A DNA stretch of 64,000 bases from an uncultured Endozoicomonas sp. (GCF_947495845.1 NZ_CANMAO010000007.1:1-64000), one strand, 5' to 3'; numbered from the stretch's first letter, positions 17,941-27,614 are shown. Numbers and translations are program-made. The notes: a model not told the origin generated them from the letters alone.

Positions 17941-19452
17941 TCAGCTATTTAAAGTGTTGAGCAGCTGTTCAAGGCTTCTTATCTCATTTTTAGAAAACCG
18001 TAATCCCAACTTGCTCCGCCGCCAGAGAATGTCCTCGGCGGTTCGAGCCCACTCACTGTTAAACAGATAGCCCACTTCTTTTTCGTAAAGGTCTGAACCA
18101 ATCAGTTCGCCTAAATCTTTAATAGATTCTGCGTTGCCTAAGATTTTGTAGCAAAGCGTGCCGTAATTTGCCACAAGACGCTGGTTGAGTGAATCCGGCA
18201 ACCATGGATATTCAGTCGTTAGTTTCTGGCTCAGTAATTCTTTGCTGTCGAAATTCCCGCCGGGCAGAGGTGCATCTGCTGTCCAGGATTGGCTAATGGT
18301 TTTTCCTTCCTCGTTAAAGAAAGGACTGAGTTTATTGACCGCGGCTTCCGCAAGCTTTCTATAGGTGGTGATTTTACCGCCGTAGATGGATAGCAGAGGA
18401 GGTTGGTTATTTGAATGGTCGAGCTCCAGAGTGTAATCCCGGGTGATGGCCTGAGGGTTGTCCGCATCGTCATCTAATAATGGGCGAACTCCGGAATAAC
18501 TGGTGATAATGTCAGCCTTATCAATCTTCTGCTTGAAGTATTTGTTGACGACAGCGATCAGGTATTGTTTTTCATCATCTGAAATCGAGATATGGTCAAG
18601 GCTGGTTTTATGTTCCACATCCGTGGTGCCGATCAATGAAAAATCTTGTTCAAAGGGGATAACAAACACGATTCGTCCATCGGTATTCTGAAGGATATAA
18701 GCCTGAGGTTGGTCGTGAATCCTGGGAACGATAATGTGGCTGCCACGAATCTGGCGGATATTATTTGGCGCGGCTTCATGGAGAGCTTTATCAAACACAT
18801 GATTAACCCAGGGACCTGCCGCATTGACCAATGCCCGGCTGGATATTGTCGTGACTTCTTTGCTGGTTTGGTCCTGAAGTGTTATCTGCCATAAATCACC
18901 CTGTCGCCTGGCTTCAATACAACGAGTTCTGGGCAAAATGGTTGCACCACGGTTGCGGGCGTCCATCGCATTCAAAACCACTAACCGTGCATCTTCTACC
19001 CAGGCGTCGGAGTATTCAAAGCCCTTGGTGATGTTGTTTACCAAAGGACTATCAGTATCAGTGTTGAATGAAATACTCTTTGACGCAGGCAGCGTTACCC
19101 GTTTAGACAAGTGGTCGTATAAAAACAGGCCCATTCTCAGCATCCATGCGGGGCGGAGATGCCGTTCGTGAGGCAGGCAAAATCTCAGGGGCTTAATAAT
19201 GTGGGGCGCTTTTCTAAGTAATACTTCCCGTTCCGCCAATGATTCATGCACAAGACGAAATTCATATTGTTCAAGATACCGTAACCCGCCGTGAATAAGC
19301 TTGCTGCTTGAGGAGGATGTTGCTGAAGCAAGATCACCCTGTTCACATAAGATCGTCTTCAGCCCTCTACCGGCCGCATCTGCAGCTATGCCTGCACCAT
19401 TGATACCTCCACCAATAATGAGCAGATCATAGGGTTGTGAATGAGGGGTCAT
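17941..19452 (-). CDS. glpD: Aerobic glycerol-3-phosphate dehydrogenase GlpD
   Basis: Membrane-associated FAD enzyme, 503 aa, oxidising sn-glycerol-3-phosphate to dihydroxyacetone phosphate and reducing quinone. FAD-binding GGGINGAGIAADAAGRGL is at the N-terminus; SKLIHGGLRYLEQYEFRLV, VNAAGPWVNHV, SYSGVRPLL and SIYGGKITTYRKLAE are family motifs. GGGAG stands seven bases before the ATG. In pseudomonads purC follows bamC; here that place is taken by glpD, without other glp genes. A GlpR-like operator lies upstream at 19526-19545. Confidence 0.96.
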   Translation of the reverse strand: MTPHSQPYDLLIIGGGINGAGIAADAAGRGLKTILCEQGDLASATSSSSSKLIHGGLRYLEQYEFRLVHESLAEREVLLRKAPHIIKPLRFCLPHERHLRPAWMLRMGLFLYDHLSKRVTLPASKSISFNTDTDSPLVNNITKGFEYSDAWVEDARLVVLNAMDARNRGATILPRTRCIEARRQGDLWQITLQDQTSKEVTTISSRALVNAAGPWVNHVFDKALHEAAPNNIRQIRGSHIIVPRIHDQPQAYILQNTDGRIVFVIPFEQDFSLIGTTDVEHKTSLDHISISDDEKQYLIAVVNKYFKQKIDKADIITSYSGVRPLLDDDADNPQAITRDYTLELDHSNNQPPLLSIYGGKITTYRKLAEAAVNKLSPFFNEEGKTISQSWTADAPLPGGNFDSKELLSQKLTTEYPWLPDSLNQRLVANYGTLCYKILGNAESIKDLGELIGSDLYEKEVGYLFNSEWARTAEDILWRRSKLGLRFSKNEIRSLEQLLNTLNS

Positions 19453-19525
19453 GAAACAGCTCCCGTGTTTTAGACGCCAGATGTTGTCTGGTTTATTTAT
19501 TGTAATCGAACTTTTATACTAACAT

Positions 19526-19545
19526 CGTTTTCGTTTGCGAACATA
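19526..19545 (-). promoter_or_regulatory. Candidate GlpR operator upstream of glpD
   Basis: Read on the glpD strand, this 20-mer begins TATGTTCG and continues CAAACGAAAACG, close to the E. coli GlpR consensus (WATKYTCGWT/AWCGAMCATW). One half-site is perfect. A further TTCGA half-site is at 19505-19509 and TTCGAA at 19556-19561. It sits about 75-95 bp upstream of the glpD ATG. Assignment is by motif only; no glpR gene is in the window. Confidence 0.5.
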
Positions 19546-19738
19546 CATATTCTTTTTCGAATAACTATATGGCATTAGATATCAATCTCGCCATAAACGG
19601 TATCGGCGAAAGTTAGGTTTTAATGGTCGGTACTTATATATTTGGGCTGTGCTGATGTGTCGGATAGCGATAAGATTCACTGAAACGCGTTAAGTCACAG
19701 CTTTGAAGCTGTTCTGTTTATTCAAGAATGGATGTTCA

Positions 19739-20473
19739 ATGATACCCGTAGAAATTTGCGTCCACAGTCAAAGTGAATCAGCTGTTCTGGAATCTGTCTC
19801 TGCTGCATGGCAGGGCGGTGCAAGCCGTATCGAGCTGTGTTCGGATATGGCTAATGATGGTCTAACGCCACCGGTGAGTCATATTGAAGTAGCTCGCAGG
19901 ACATTTGTTGATCGAGCAGGGCTGATGGTCATGATTCGTCCCACCCCGGGAGGCTTCTTTTATGATGCCGAGACCGTTCGGCTTATGGAAAAACAGATTT
20001 CAGATGCCGGTAATGCTGGGGCTGATGGTGTGGTCATCGGTGTTCTTGACCCTGATACCGGGAAAATTGATAAGGAACGTTGTCGCCGATTAGTGGGTAA
20101 AGCCAAAGACAGAGGCATGCAAGTCACATTTCACCGCGCTTTTGATGCGATTACTGATTGGCAAAACGGCCTTGATGATTTGATAGAGCTGGGCATTGAT
20201 CGTGTATTAACAGCGGGCATCCCCTGGGGGAAGGCAGGGACGGCTTATGATGGCCTTAATTGCCTGGAACATATGCTTCGTCACGCCCATGGTGAAATAG
20301 AGCTGGTTGTTGGTGGTGGCGTGAATCTACAGAATTCGCTGGAGATATCCAGAGCGCTGATTAGAATCAATGCGCACTTCTCTTTGCACACTTACAGTGC
20401 CGTGCTGGAGAGCGATGTGGTCAGTCAAGACAAGGTCTCATTACTTCGTAAGACATTAACCTCGCTGGTCTGA
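19739..20473 (+). CDS. cutC: CutC family protein
   Basis: TIM-barrel protein of the CutC family, 244 aa from ATG 19739 (MIPVEICVHS), the family start; the frame extends to 19703 without support. Motifs: GGASRIELCSDMANDGLTPP, MIRPTPGGFFYD, GADGVVIGVL, VTFHRAFDA, RVLTAGIPWGKA, VGGGVN. It was long linked to copper homeostasis, but its biochemical role is not settled. Divergent from glpD. Confidence 0.93.
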   Translation: MIPVEICVHSQSESAVLESVSAAWQGGASRIELCSDMANDGLTPPVSHIEVARRTFVDRAGLMVMIRPTPGGFFYDAETVRLMEKQISDAGNAGADGVVIGVLDPDTGKIDKERCRRLVGKAKDRGMQVTFHRAFDAITDWQNGLDDLIELGIDRVLTAGIPWGKAGTAYDGLNCLEHMLRHAHGEIELVVGGGVNLQNSLEISRALIRINAHFSLHTYSAVLESDVVSQDKVSLLRKTLTSLV

Positions 20474-20794
20474 ATCAATCGAATAAAAGTACTGGTACGA
20501 TTATTCTGTAACAGTACTTTTATGCCTCTTAATTGGATTTCAAGGACAGAAAGACAGTAAGTTATATAGATAAAAGGAAAAACACAGAATGCGTATTATA
20601 CTGGCATTCATATTCAAGGATTAAGCTTTTGAGACTATTCAAAGCAATACATAAGGATTCGATAATACTTACTTTCAGCTTTACTGGTTACATTCAGGCA
20701 ATAATCATTGTGTGCTTATTATTCGATTTAGACGAATAAAGCCTTTATTTCTATTGCCGATGTCCTACCTGATAGCTGATATCAGGAAAAAAAT
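20474..20794. other. cutC-GNAT intergenic region
   Basis: 321 bp, AT-rich. It holds the cutC terminator hairpin (20483-20523). A 68-codon open frame at 20533-20739 has no ribosome site or recognisable similarity and is not called. The last bases hold AGGA before the next gene. Confidence 0.5.
20483..20523 (+). terminator. Hairpin terminator after cutC
   Basis: ATAAAAGTACTG (20483-20494) pairs perfectly over 12 bases with CAGTACTTTTAT (20512-20523), 17-base loop, beginning 10 bp after the cutC stop. The right arm ends in a T-run. Confidence 0.75.
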
Positions 20795-21310
20795 ATGCAC
20801 ATTGATTTGGGTAACGGTTACTGTCTCAGAAGATTTCTTTATGGAGACGCCATTGCTCTCGCTAATCATGGTAATAACCCCAAGATTTCTCAATATTTAA
20901 GGGACACCTTTCCGAATCCCTATACCATTGAACATGCCAGAGCCTGGGTTCAGCATGTGAAAGAGCATGAAACCAAAACCCGGTTTGCCATTGATTATAA
21001 TGGTGAGGCCATTGGTGAAATTGGGTTTGTGGTGCAGCTGGATGTTCATCGTTTCGGCGCGGAGATTGGTTTTTGGGTATCCGAAGATCATTGGGGAAAA
21101 GGCATAATGACCAAAGCACTTTCCTATGTTACCAATTATGCGTTTGATGAAATGGGGCTGGTGCGTATTTATGCAGACGTTCAGGCCAGAAATCCAGGTT
21201 CAAGAAAAGTATTGGAAAAGTGTGGTTTTGAACTGGAAGGTGTTATGAAAAAGCATGTTTACAAAGATGATCAGTTTATTGATCAGCTGGTGTTTGCCCT
21301 GGTTCGTTAA
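20795..21310 (+). CDS. GNAT family N-acetyltransferase (RimJ/RimL type)
   Basis: 171-aa acetyl-CoA dependent N-acetyltransferase of the Acetyltransf_3 group. Core motifs: RRFLYGDAIALANHGNNPKI, GEIGFVVQLDVHRFGAEIGF, SEDHWGKGIMTKAL (acetyl-CoA loop), ARNPGSRKVLEKCGFELEGV. Such enzymes modify ribosomal proteins or small molecules; the substrate cannot be told. AGGA lies about 9 bases before the ATG. The stop lies in a 14-bp tandem duplication. Confidence 0.88.
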   Translation: MHIDLGNGYCLRRFLYGDAIALANHGNNPKISQYLRDTFPNPYTIEHARAWVQHVKEHETKTRFAIDYNGEAIGEIGFVVQLDVHRFGAEIGFWVSEDHWGKGIMTKALSYVTNYAFDEMGLVRIYADVQARNPGSRKVLEKCGFELEGVMKKHVYKDDQFIDQLVFALVR

Positions 21311-21342
21311 TTCTAGTTCGTTAATTCTGGTTTCTTAATAAA
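21301..21342 (+). repeat. 14-bp tandem duplication across the GNAT stop codon
   Basis: GGTTCGTTAATTCT (21301-21314), AGTTCGTTAATTCT (21315-21328) and a decayed third unit GGTTTCTTAATAAA. The TAA stop at 21308-21310 is in the first unit. Confidence 0.85.
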
Positions 21343-21350
21343 AGCGAATA

Positions 21351-21386
21351 AATAAAGCCGCAGGGGAATATCCCGGCGGCTTTATT
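21351..21386. terminator. Bidirectional terminator between GNAT gene and sctV
   Basis: AATAAAGCCGC (21351-21361) pairs with GCGGCTTTATT (21376-21386); the interior also pairs (GGGG with TCCC). The flanking T-run TTTATTTTT serves the plus strand, and the left A-rich arm serves the minus strand. It separates convergent genes. Confidence 0.9.
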
Positions 21387-21405
21387 TTTGTGCTCAATAA
21401 ATCGA

Positions 21406-23487
21406 TTACAGTGAAATACGACCCAGGGGTTGAACCGTAATTTCTTCAGTCAATTCTTGATGGGAAAGAACCGCCAAGTCATAAATCTCAAGTTCAAGTA
21501 GCTTTCGAACATAGCGGCGAATATCCATCGATGTGATCAGCACAGGCTTGTGTTCCAAATGGCCTATTTTGCCCACGGAATTTTTCACATTCTCTACAAA
21601 CTGGGCAGAGGTCGACGGGTCAAGGGCAAGATAGCTACCTGCAGAGGTCTGACGAATACCGGAGCGAATGGTGTCTTCCACATCCTGATCCAGTAGATAC
21701 ACTGGCAGCATGTTCTTGCCATTGGAGTATTTGTAGCTGATATAACGCTTCAGTGATGAGCGAACATATTCGGTGAGCTGCACCACTTCTTTTTCTTTAT
21801 GCCCCCACACCACCAGGGACTGAAGTATAGAACGAAGATTCCGGATTGAAATATCTTCAGACACCAGTCGCTGGAAGATCTCAGTGATTTTATTAACAGG
21901 CAAGAGGCGCTGTACTTCTTTGATCAACTCGCCGAAGCTGCTTTCCATTTTCTCAAGCAGGTAGCGCGCTTCCTGAATGCCCACAAAGTCTTCCGCGTAC
22001 TTCTTCAAAACATGAGCCAGGTGGTAGGTCATGATTTTTGGGGAATCCATAAAGTTCACATTGTTGCGTTCCAGCTTGTCTCGCTGGCTCTCGGCCACCC
22101 AGAGTGAATCCAGACTGGGAAGGAAGGCATCACCCACTTCATAGGGGATTTTTAACATGTCTAAATGATCATCGCTTTCGCGAATAAACAGGTATCCCGG
22201 CTTAAAGTGACCCGAGGCCACAGGGACTTCTTGTAGAAGAATGGTGTAGGTGTTTTCTTCCATCGAGTCATTAAAGCGAAGATGGATACCGGGGAAGGGC
22301 ACACCAAGATCCATATAAAGGGATTTGCGCACCTTGAGCAGTTCTTCGTTTAACGATGTGGTGTTCAGGCTGTTTTGAATTGACGTGGGTACATCGATAA
22401 TCAGGGGTAATGTCTGGGTAAATTCTTCTTGCTGATCCAATCTGGATTTTGCTTCTCCTGGCTTTTCTGTGGCTGCAGCCATTGCTGGTATGCCGCCATC
22501 TTCTTCAGAAGTTCTTTTCTTTTCAGCTTTCTTAAACAGATAAAAGCCACCGCCCCCGATAAGGGCTGCAAGAATTAAAAAGGTCAGTGTTGGAAAACCG
22601 GGGACAATACCGAACCCCAGTAACAGTGTTCCACCAACCATCAGTGCTTTTGGTTTATCGGTCAGTTGAGTACCGATTTCATTACCCAGATCTTTTGCTT
22701 CCTCGTTGGATACACGGGTAACGATGATGCCCGCAGTAATGGAGATCAAAAGAGCGGGGATCTGAGAAATCAGACCATCACCGATGGTGAGAATGGCGTA
22801 AAGCTGCAGTGCTTCGCCACTGGACATACCGTTACTGGTACCAATCGCAACACCAGCGGTGATGTTAACGAAGATGATGATCAAGCCGGCAATGGCATCA
22901 CCTTTAACAAACTTCATGGCTCCATCCATGGAACCAAACAGCTGACTTTCTTTGGTAACAAGCTCTCTTCGTTTCTGAGCTTCCTCCATCTCGATGGCGC
23001 CGGCCCGCAGGTCAGCATCAATACTCATCTGCTTACCAGGCATGCCGTCCAGAGAGAAACGGGCACTCACTTCTGCAACCCGCTCGGAGCCTTTGGTGAT
23101 AACCAAAAACTGCACAATGGTAATAATCAAAAAGAGAACCACACCAACGACCAGGTCGCCACCCGCCACAAAGCTACCAAACGTATAAACAATTTCACCA
23201 GCATCTGCTTGCAGCAGAATCAGACGTGTGGTGGTGATGGATAATGACAGTCGAAACAGTGTGGTAATAAGAAGCACGCCGGGAAATGATGAAAATTCCA
23301 GAGGTGACTTCAAATAGATAGACGTCATCAAAAGTATGGTTGCAATGCCCATGTTCAGGGCAATCAGAAAATCCACCAGTATGGTGGGCATGGGAAGGAT
23401 AATGAGTGCGATAACCGATACCAGCAAGGCTGCCAGTACCAAATCGTTACGTCCCCCTAAGTTCAGCCCGGGTAACAGTTGTGCCAT
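21406..23487 (-). CDS. sctV: Type III secretion export gate protein SctV (YscV/LcrD family)
   Basis: Major export-apparatus subunit, 693 aa, FHIPEP family. The N-terminal half (about 18-330) has seven or eight TM helices with [31 protein letters not shown] and the conserved cytoplasmic FHIPEP loop ([40 protein letters not shown]). The C-terminal cytoplasmic part forms the nonameric export ring ([38 protein letters not shown]). Non-flagellar identity is inferred from the sctX and sctY genes just upstream and the secretin across the divergent gap. It is the last gene of a sctX-sctY-sctV operon, the order seen in Yersinia. Confidence 0.95.
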   Translation of the reverse strand: MAQLLPGLNLGGRNDLVLAALLVSVIALIILPMPTILVDFLIALNMGIATILLMTSIYLKSPLEFSSFPGVLLITTLFRLSLSITTTRLILLQADAGEIVYTFGSFVAGGDLVVGVVLFLIITIVQFLVITKGSERVAEVSARFSLDGMPGKQMSIDADLRAGAIEMEEAQKRRELVTKESQLFGSMDGAMKFVKGDAIAGLIIIFVNITAGVAIGTSNGMSSGEALQLYAILTIGDGLISQIPALLISITAGIIVTRVSNEEAKDLGNEIGTQLTDKPKALMVGGTLLLGFGIVPGFPTLTFLILAALIGGGGFYLFKKAEKKRTSEEDGGIPAMAAATEKPGEAKSRLDQQEEFTQTLPLIIDVPTSIQNSLNTTSLNEELLKVRKSLYMDLGVPFPGIHLRFNDSMEENTYTILLQEVPVASGHFKPGYLFIRESDDHLDMLKIPYEVGDAFLPSLDSLWVAESQRDKLERNNVNFMDSPKIMTYHLAHVLKKYAEDFVGIQEARYLLEKMESSFGELIKEVQRLLPVNKITEIFQRLVSEDISIRNLRSILQSLVVWGHKEKEVVQLTEYVRSSLKRYISYKYSNGKNMLPVYLLDQDVEDTIRSGIRQTSAGSYLALDPSTSAQFVENVKNSVGKIGHLEHKPVLITSMDIRRYVRKLLELEIYDLAVLSHQELTEEITVQPLGRISL

Positions 23488-23533
23488 GTTAGGTATGCCA
23501 TCACTGTGGAAGAGCTGACAAAGGTATTGAAAA

Positions 23534-23827
23534 TCAGTTGCTTACTGCTGACTTTCGCTTCTTGAGCAGGGCTCTTCCTTTAATCCAATTGATTGCCCTT
23601 ACATCACTGCCGGGCGGCGTATATCGCAGAAAATTATCGGCGGCACGAAGTGAATCTTCAGGTTGTTCTGCTTGCAAATAGGCGTAGCTGAGCATGCGGT
23701 ACACATCTGGATCTTCCGGGGTCATGGACTCGAGTGCCTCTAGCAGGGCAATCGACTTTTTCGGTTGCATGTACTCGATATAATAAGATGCCTGACACAG
23801 CATCCAGGTATGCAGGGGCTTTTCCAT
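23534..23827 (-). CDS. sctY: Type III secretion chaperone SctY (YscY-like TPR protein)
   Basis: 97-aa TPR-like protein ([40 protein letters not shown]). YscY chaperones YscX and binds SctV in Ysc-type systems. The identification rests on size, TPR pattern and the X-Y-V gene order. It begins 12 bp after the sctX stop and sctV follows 46 bp later. Sequence alone would only say small TPR protein. Confidence 0.75.
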   Translation of the reverse strand: MEKPLHTWMLCQASYYIEYMQPKKSIALLEALESMTPEDPDVYRMLSYAYLQAEQPEDSLRAADNFLRYTPPGSDVRAINWIKGRALLKKRKSAVSN

Positions 23828-23839
23828 GGTGTGGTTCCT

Positions 23840-24235
23840 CTAGCTGGCAATCAGGACATTGCGGCACATCATCAGGTATTCGCTGTCTTCTTTTGCTTGT
23901 TCTATGACATCAAGAGCGCCCTGAATAGCCTTGGCTTTTTTCTTATCCTGTTTTTCTTTGTTCAGATAATCAGCCAAAGATTTGATGGCCTGCCTGGTAA
24001 GCCGGTAATGTTCTTCAGGGGAGGCATGAACAATAGCTGCAGGAATATTGGTTGCAAATTTTAACTCCTGTTGGGCAAGGCTTTTGTTCATCTCCAGAGC
24101 CTTCCAAGTATGGTCGACTACTTTTTTTCCGGAAGGTTTCAGAGAAGATTTTGATTTAGGGAAGTCCGTTTCATTTTGCGAGTTCTGGACTCTTGAAATA
24201 CCCGTAATACCATTACCAAACGTCACTGGAGTCAT
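23840..24235 (-). CDS. sctX: Type III secretion protein SctX (YscX-like)
   Basis: 131-aa soluble protein with a disordered N-terminal 45 residues (MTPVTFGNGITGISRVQNSQ) and a helical C-terminal half. YscX is an early-secreted protein needed for secretion of early substrates and needs YscY. The call rests on length (YscX about 120 aa), an N-terminus that looks like a secretion signal, and position ahead of the SctY-like and SctV genes. It is divergent from sctC with 235 bp between. Confidence 0.7.
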   Translation of the reverse strand: MTPVTFGNGITGISRVQNSQNETDFPKSKSSLKPSGKKVVDHTWKALEMNKSLAQQELKFATNIPAAIVHASPEEHYRLTRQAIKSLADYLNKEKQDKKKAKAIQGALDVIEQAKEDSEYLMMCRNVLIAS

Positions 24236-24470
24236 AGCTTTGCCTCATCATCTAAAAAGCATTAGTTAGCATCGGATAGATAATTGAAAGATCAAGCGGT
24301 TAGGCTAACGTTTATTACTTTTTTGACGAAATACTAGTTAATTGAGTTTATTTTCCGATAAACTGAAGTCGATCGTATATTTATTGACACATAACGGAAT
24401 TTCAAAGCATCTATTCATTAAGGGCTGTTGAATAAGCTGAAACAGGCATGAGCATGGAGGCACGCGTCTG

Positions 24471-26621
24471 ATGGGCTTTACAGGAAGGACCCTGGCACCA
24501 CTTACTTTTTTGTTGGCGATAACTATCCCGACTCTGGCCAATTGGTCTTCTGAAGAACCTCAAACTCGAAAGCATGTGGTTCGAGCCAATGAAACCCTTG
24601 AGTTAATTGCGGGCAGTTACGGTTTTGAAGTGAATGAACTGGCGGACTATAACCAGCTGGATTTAACTCAGATACTAAGACCTGGACAGGTTATTTATTT
24701 TCCCTCGGAAATTGCTTTGCAGAATCCGGATCCCATTCCTTACGATCAGGTCAAACCATTAGATGCAGAAAAATACCCGAATGCTGTGGTTGAAAGTAAG
24801 CCTATCCAGGTGACAACAACGGCCAAGTTAGGCGCGTCTACACGTCTTTCAGGTAAAGAAATGGATATATCGATCTCTAATTCTGAGCCAGAAAACCCAT
24901 TTCAGTCCGATTTGGATTATAACTTTACGCAGAAAACGAACAACGATAAGAAATCGAACAATGGTCATTCCAAGTACAGCTCAGGGGTGGGTTCTCAAAG
25001 TGGGTCTGTTCAGGAAAGTGGCAAAATTGGGTTCTCTGTAAAAACCACCAAAACAACAACGAAAGAACCAAAAGAAGATGAAATTGGCGATAATGAATCT
25101 CCAGCACTGTCGGCCTTCGGCCTTCGTCCATATGCTTATTTCGGCAATGGGGACAGTCTGAGGGATGTGCTCCGAAATTTCGCGGGCAGTTACTATATGC
25201 CGATTGTAATTACGGATGAGGTACAGGGGCAGGTAAACGGTAAGATTGGCCCAATGACGCCCGTGGACTTTTTGGATCATCTCTCCAATGTCTTTGGCTT
25301 TATCTGGTATTTCGATGGGCACAGTCTTTTTGTTTATGACGGTGGCGCTGCTATTCAGAAAATCATCAGTTTGAATTATATGGGTATAGATCAATTCAAA
25401 CGGACGTTGAAAAAAATCGGTATTTGGGATGGTCGTTTCTTCTGGAAAGAACAACAGGGAGAAGGCTTGGTGTTTATTTCTGGCCCTCCCCGTTATATTG
25501 AACTGGTGTCTGAAACGGCGACATTGCTGGATGATAAAGAAGGTGATCGCCAGAAAAGTAAGCTGACAGTGAAAACCTTTCCCCTTAAATATGCCTGGGC
25601 CACGGATAAGTCGTTCACCTTCCGAGGTCAGGAGTTGACCGTACCTGGCGTTGCTACCCTGTTGCAAAATATTATTCACGGTGGTGGTGTAGCCCAGATT
25701 GAGAAGAAAGCCGTGGGCTCACCAACACTGCCACCGGCTGCCAGTGTCAGCAGAGCCGGAGAAGAAATGATGCCGGCAGCAGCGAAAGGCGCTGGCATGC
25801 AACTCAATGCTGGAGCAGTTGCGGAAGACATTTATATCAATGCTGACCCCAGACTGAATGCGGTGATTGTTCACGACCTTGAAGCAAAAATGCCGATGTA
25901 TGAAGAACTCATCGCTTCTCTTGATAAACCGTCTTCGCAGATTGAGATCAGTGTGTCGATTATTGATATCAATACTCAGGATGTCAGAGCTCTGGGCGTT
26001 GAATGGAATAATACGGGCAGTGGCAGCGATACAAATGTTTCATTTGACGCATTTCCTGGTGATATTGAGAGCCCAAGCTATACAACGATTCTCTCCAGAG
26101 GTTTAGGGTCGTTTAATGCGACACTGAAATTGCTGGCTGACGAGGGTAAGGCCAAAGTAATCTCCAGACCTTCCATTCTAACCCTGGATAATCTGGAAGC
26201 GATTCTGGACAGCAGCAGTACCTTCTATGTGAAAGTGGAAAGTAATGAGGATTCTGAACTCTTCCCGGTTACCTCAGGGACAGTTGTTCAGGTTACCCCA
26301 CGGATCGTCAAAGAAGATGAGGGGCGTCGTATTCACATGAGTGTGAATATTCAGGATGGTGCCCAGACATCACAAGAAGTGTCCAGCCTGCCAACCACAA
26401 CGAATAGCTCAATCAATACTCAAGCGATCATCAGTGAACAGGAAAGTTTGCTGATCGGCGGGTTCTATAAAGAGAGTGATCAGGAACTCTCTTCAAAAGT
26501 GCCATTACTGGGTGATATTCCTATCCTTGGTCATCTGTTCCGATCCCAGAGCACAACAAAAAATAAGCAGGTTCGCTTGTTTCTTATCACCCCCAGAATC
26601 ATTGGGATTACTCAGACCTGA
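24471..26621 (+). CDS. sctC: Type III secretion secretin SctC with N-terminal LysM domain
   Basis: Outer-membrane secretin ring, 716 aa. A signal peptide (1-23, LAPLTFLLAITIPTLA) is followed by a clear LysM domain at about 34-79 (HVVRANETLELIAGSYGF, ILRPGQVIYFP). A Ser/Lys-rich low-complexity linker runs to about 215. The N0/N1 domains follow (LRDVLRNFAGSYYMPIVITD, VFGFIWYFDGHSLFVYDG, ISGPPRYIELVSETATLLDD), then N3 and the secretin core (about 480-713: KVISRPSILTLDN, VPLLGDIPILGHLFRS, RLFLITPRII). GGAGG lies 10 bases before the ATG. A perfect TTGACA at 24384-24389 may be its -35, without a clear -10. SctC proteins usually lack LysM. Confidence 0.93.
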   Translation: MGFTGRTLAPLTFLLAITIPTLANWSSEEPQTRKHVVRANETLELIAGSYGFEVNELADYNQLDLTQILRPGQVIYFPSEIALQNPDPIPYDQVKPLDAEKYPNAVVESKPIQVTTTAKLGASTRLSGKEMDISISNSEPENPFQSDLDYNFTQKTNNDKKSNNGHSKYSSGVGSQSGSVQESGKIGFSVKTTKTTTKEPKEDEIGDNESPALSAFGLRPYAYFGNGDSLRDVLRNFAGSYYMPIVITDEVQGQVNGKIGPMTPVDFLDHLSNVFGFIWYFDGHSLFVYDGGAAIQKIISLNYMGIDQFKRTLKKIGIWDGRFFWKEQQGEGLVFISGPPRYIELVSETATLLDDKEGDRQKSKLTVKTFPLKYAWATDKSFTFRGQELTVPGVATLLQNIIHGGGVAQIEKKAVGSPTLPPAASVSRAGEEMMPAAAKGAGMQLNAGAVAEDIYINADPRLNAVIVHDLEAKMPMYEELIASLDKPSSQIEISVSIIDINTQDVRALGVEWNNTGSGSDTNVSFDAFPGDIESPSYTTILSRGLGSFNATLKLLADEGKAKVISRPSILTLDNLEAILDSSSTFYVKVESNEDSELFPVTSGTVVQVTPRIVKEDEGRRIHMSVNIQDGAQTSQEVSSLPTTTNSSINTQAIISEQESLLIGGFYKESDQELSSKVPLLGDIPILGHLFRSQSTTKNKQVRLFLITPRIIGITQT

Positions 26622-26676
26622 GTTCAATCTGATATGTCAGATGATAGTTTTGCAGCACATCATCTGACTTATCATC

Positions 26677-27594
26677 GCTTTTCCTCATCTTTCCGGAATC
26701 CAGCATGCAATCAATCAGCGCCCTCTATCAATTGCAACGGGTGGCGGCCATGGTCTTGGAGGAGTTATGGTCTCTCTCGGTTTTCATGAAGAGCGCTTAA
26801 CAGGCATTGTGGCAACAACGGATGATGGTGGTTCGACCGGTCGACTCAGGGATGCCAGCGGATGTATTGCCTGGGGGGATTTAAGAAACTGCCTGAACCA
26901 GATGTGCGCAGAAGGCCCTGCTTTATCCCGTATTCTTTTTGAGTATCGATTTAAACGTTGCGGTGAGCTGGATGGTCATGTGCTGGGTAACCTGATTCTT
27001 CTGGCTATGGATCAGATGTGTGTCCGCCCAATGGACGCAGTCAATTTAATTCGGCAAATGCTGGATGTGTCTGCAGAACTGATTCCAATGTCAGAAGAGC
27101 CGGCAAGACTGGGTGCGGTTTCAAACGAAAAGGAGATAGTGGGAGAATGCACGATCGATGGATTAAGTGATACTCCTCAGAAATTATTGTTATTACCAGA
27201 GATCAAGGCAACTTCGGAAGCGATAGAGAGTGCGTGATGCCGAGATGATTATTCTGGGGCCTGGTAGTTTTATGACTAGCGTTTTACCTGCCCTGCTTAT
27301 TCCGGAATTTGCTCAGGCGGTCAACCAGAGTAAAGCGCTGAAAGTGTTTGTGGCAAATATCAATCAGGAGGCATCTTCAGTGGGTAGAATGTCAGTTAGC
27401 GAAACGCTGGACTGGATGTTTCAAATGACGGCGGTGTATCCAGATGTTGTTCTATGGCCTCAGGAACATCAAGCACCCGAAGGTTTACGCTGTGATACCT
27501 TGGTGGCACCGCTATCGGATGGTAGCAAGGGGTTCATAACATCGAAGCCCTCAGGTTAAGCCTTGATCAACTGGCGATGTCCATTGTCAGGTGA
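26677..27594 (+). pseudogene. ybhK: YbhK/YvcK-like gluconeogenesis factor, two frameshifts
   Basis: Three successive frames together give a full-length CofD/YvcK-family protein close to E. coli YbhK (302 aa). Part 1 (to TGA 27235-27237) has ATGGGHGLGG, VATTDDGGSTGRLR, IAWGDLRNCLNQM, FEYRFKRCGELDGHVLGNL and LIPMSEEPARLG. Part 2, shifted near 27228, has RDAEMIILGPGSFMTSVLPA and runs to TAA at 27557-27559. Part 3, shifted again near 27530, gives the family-like end VHNIEALRLSLDQLA and a stop at 27592-27594. No convincing start codon or ribosome site precedes the first motif; the left limit is approximate. Sequencing error is possible, but two independent shifts favour a decayed gene. It is not part of the flanking operons. 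Confidence 0.85.
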
Positions 27595-27612
27595 TCAATT
27601 GTCAGGTGATCA
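27583..27612 (+). repeat. 15-bp tandem duplication at the end of the ybhK remnant
   Basis: ATTGTCAGGTGATCA at 27583-27597 and identical at 27598-27612. The first unit contains the TGA that would end the restored reading frame. Confidence 0.95.
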
Positions 27613-27614
27613 GG

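Noticed and set aside
20533-20739. 68-codon frame between cutC and the GNAT gene
   Set aside because: No ribosome site, no similarity, very AT-rich region just after a terminator. A real small gene cannot be excluded.
22666-23244. Plus-strand open frame of 192 codons inside sctV
   Set aside because: Asn/Gly/His-rich composition typical of the complement of a hydrophobic gene; no ribosome site.
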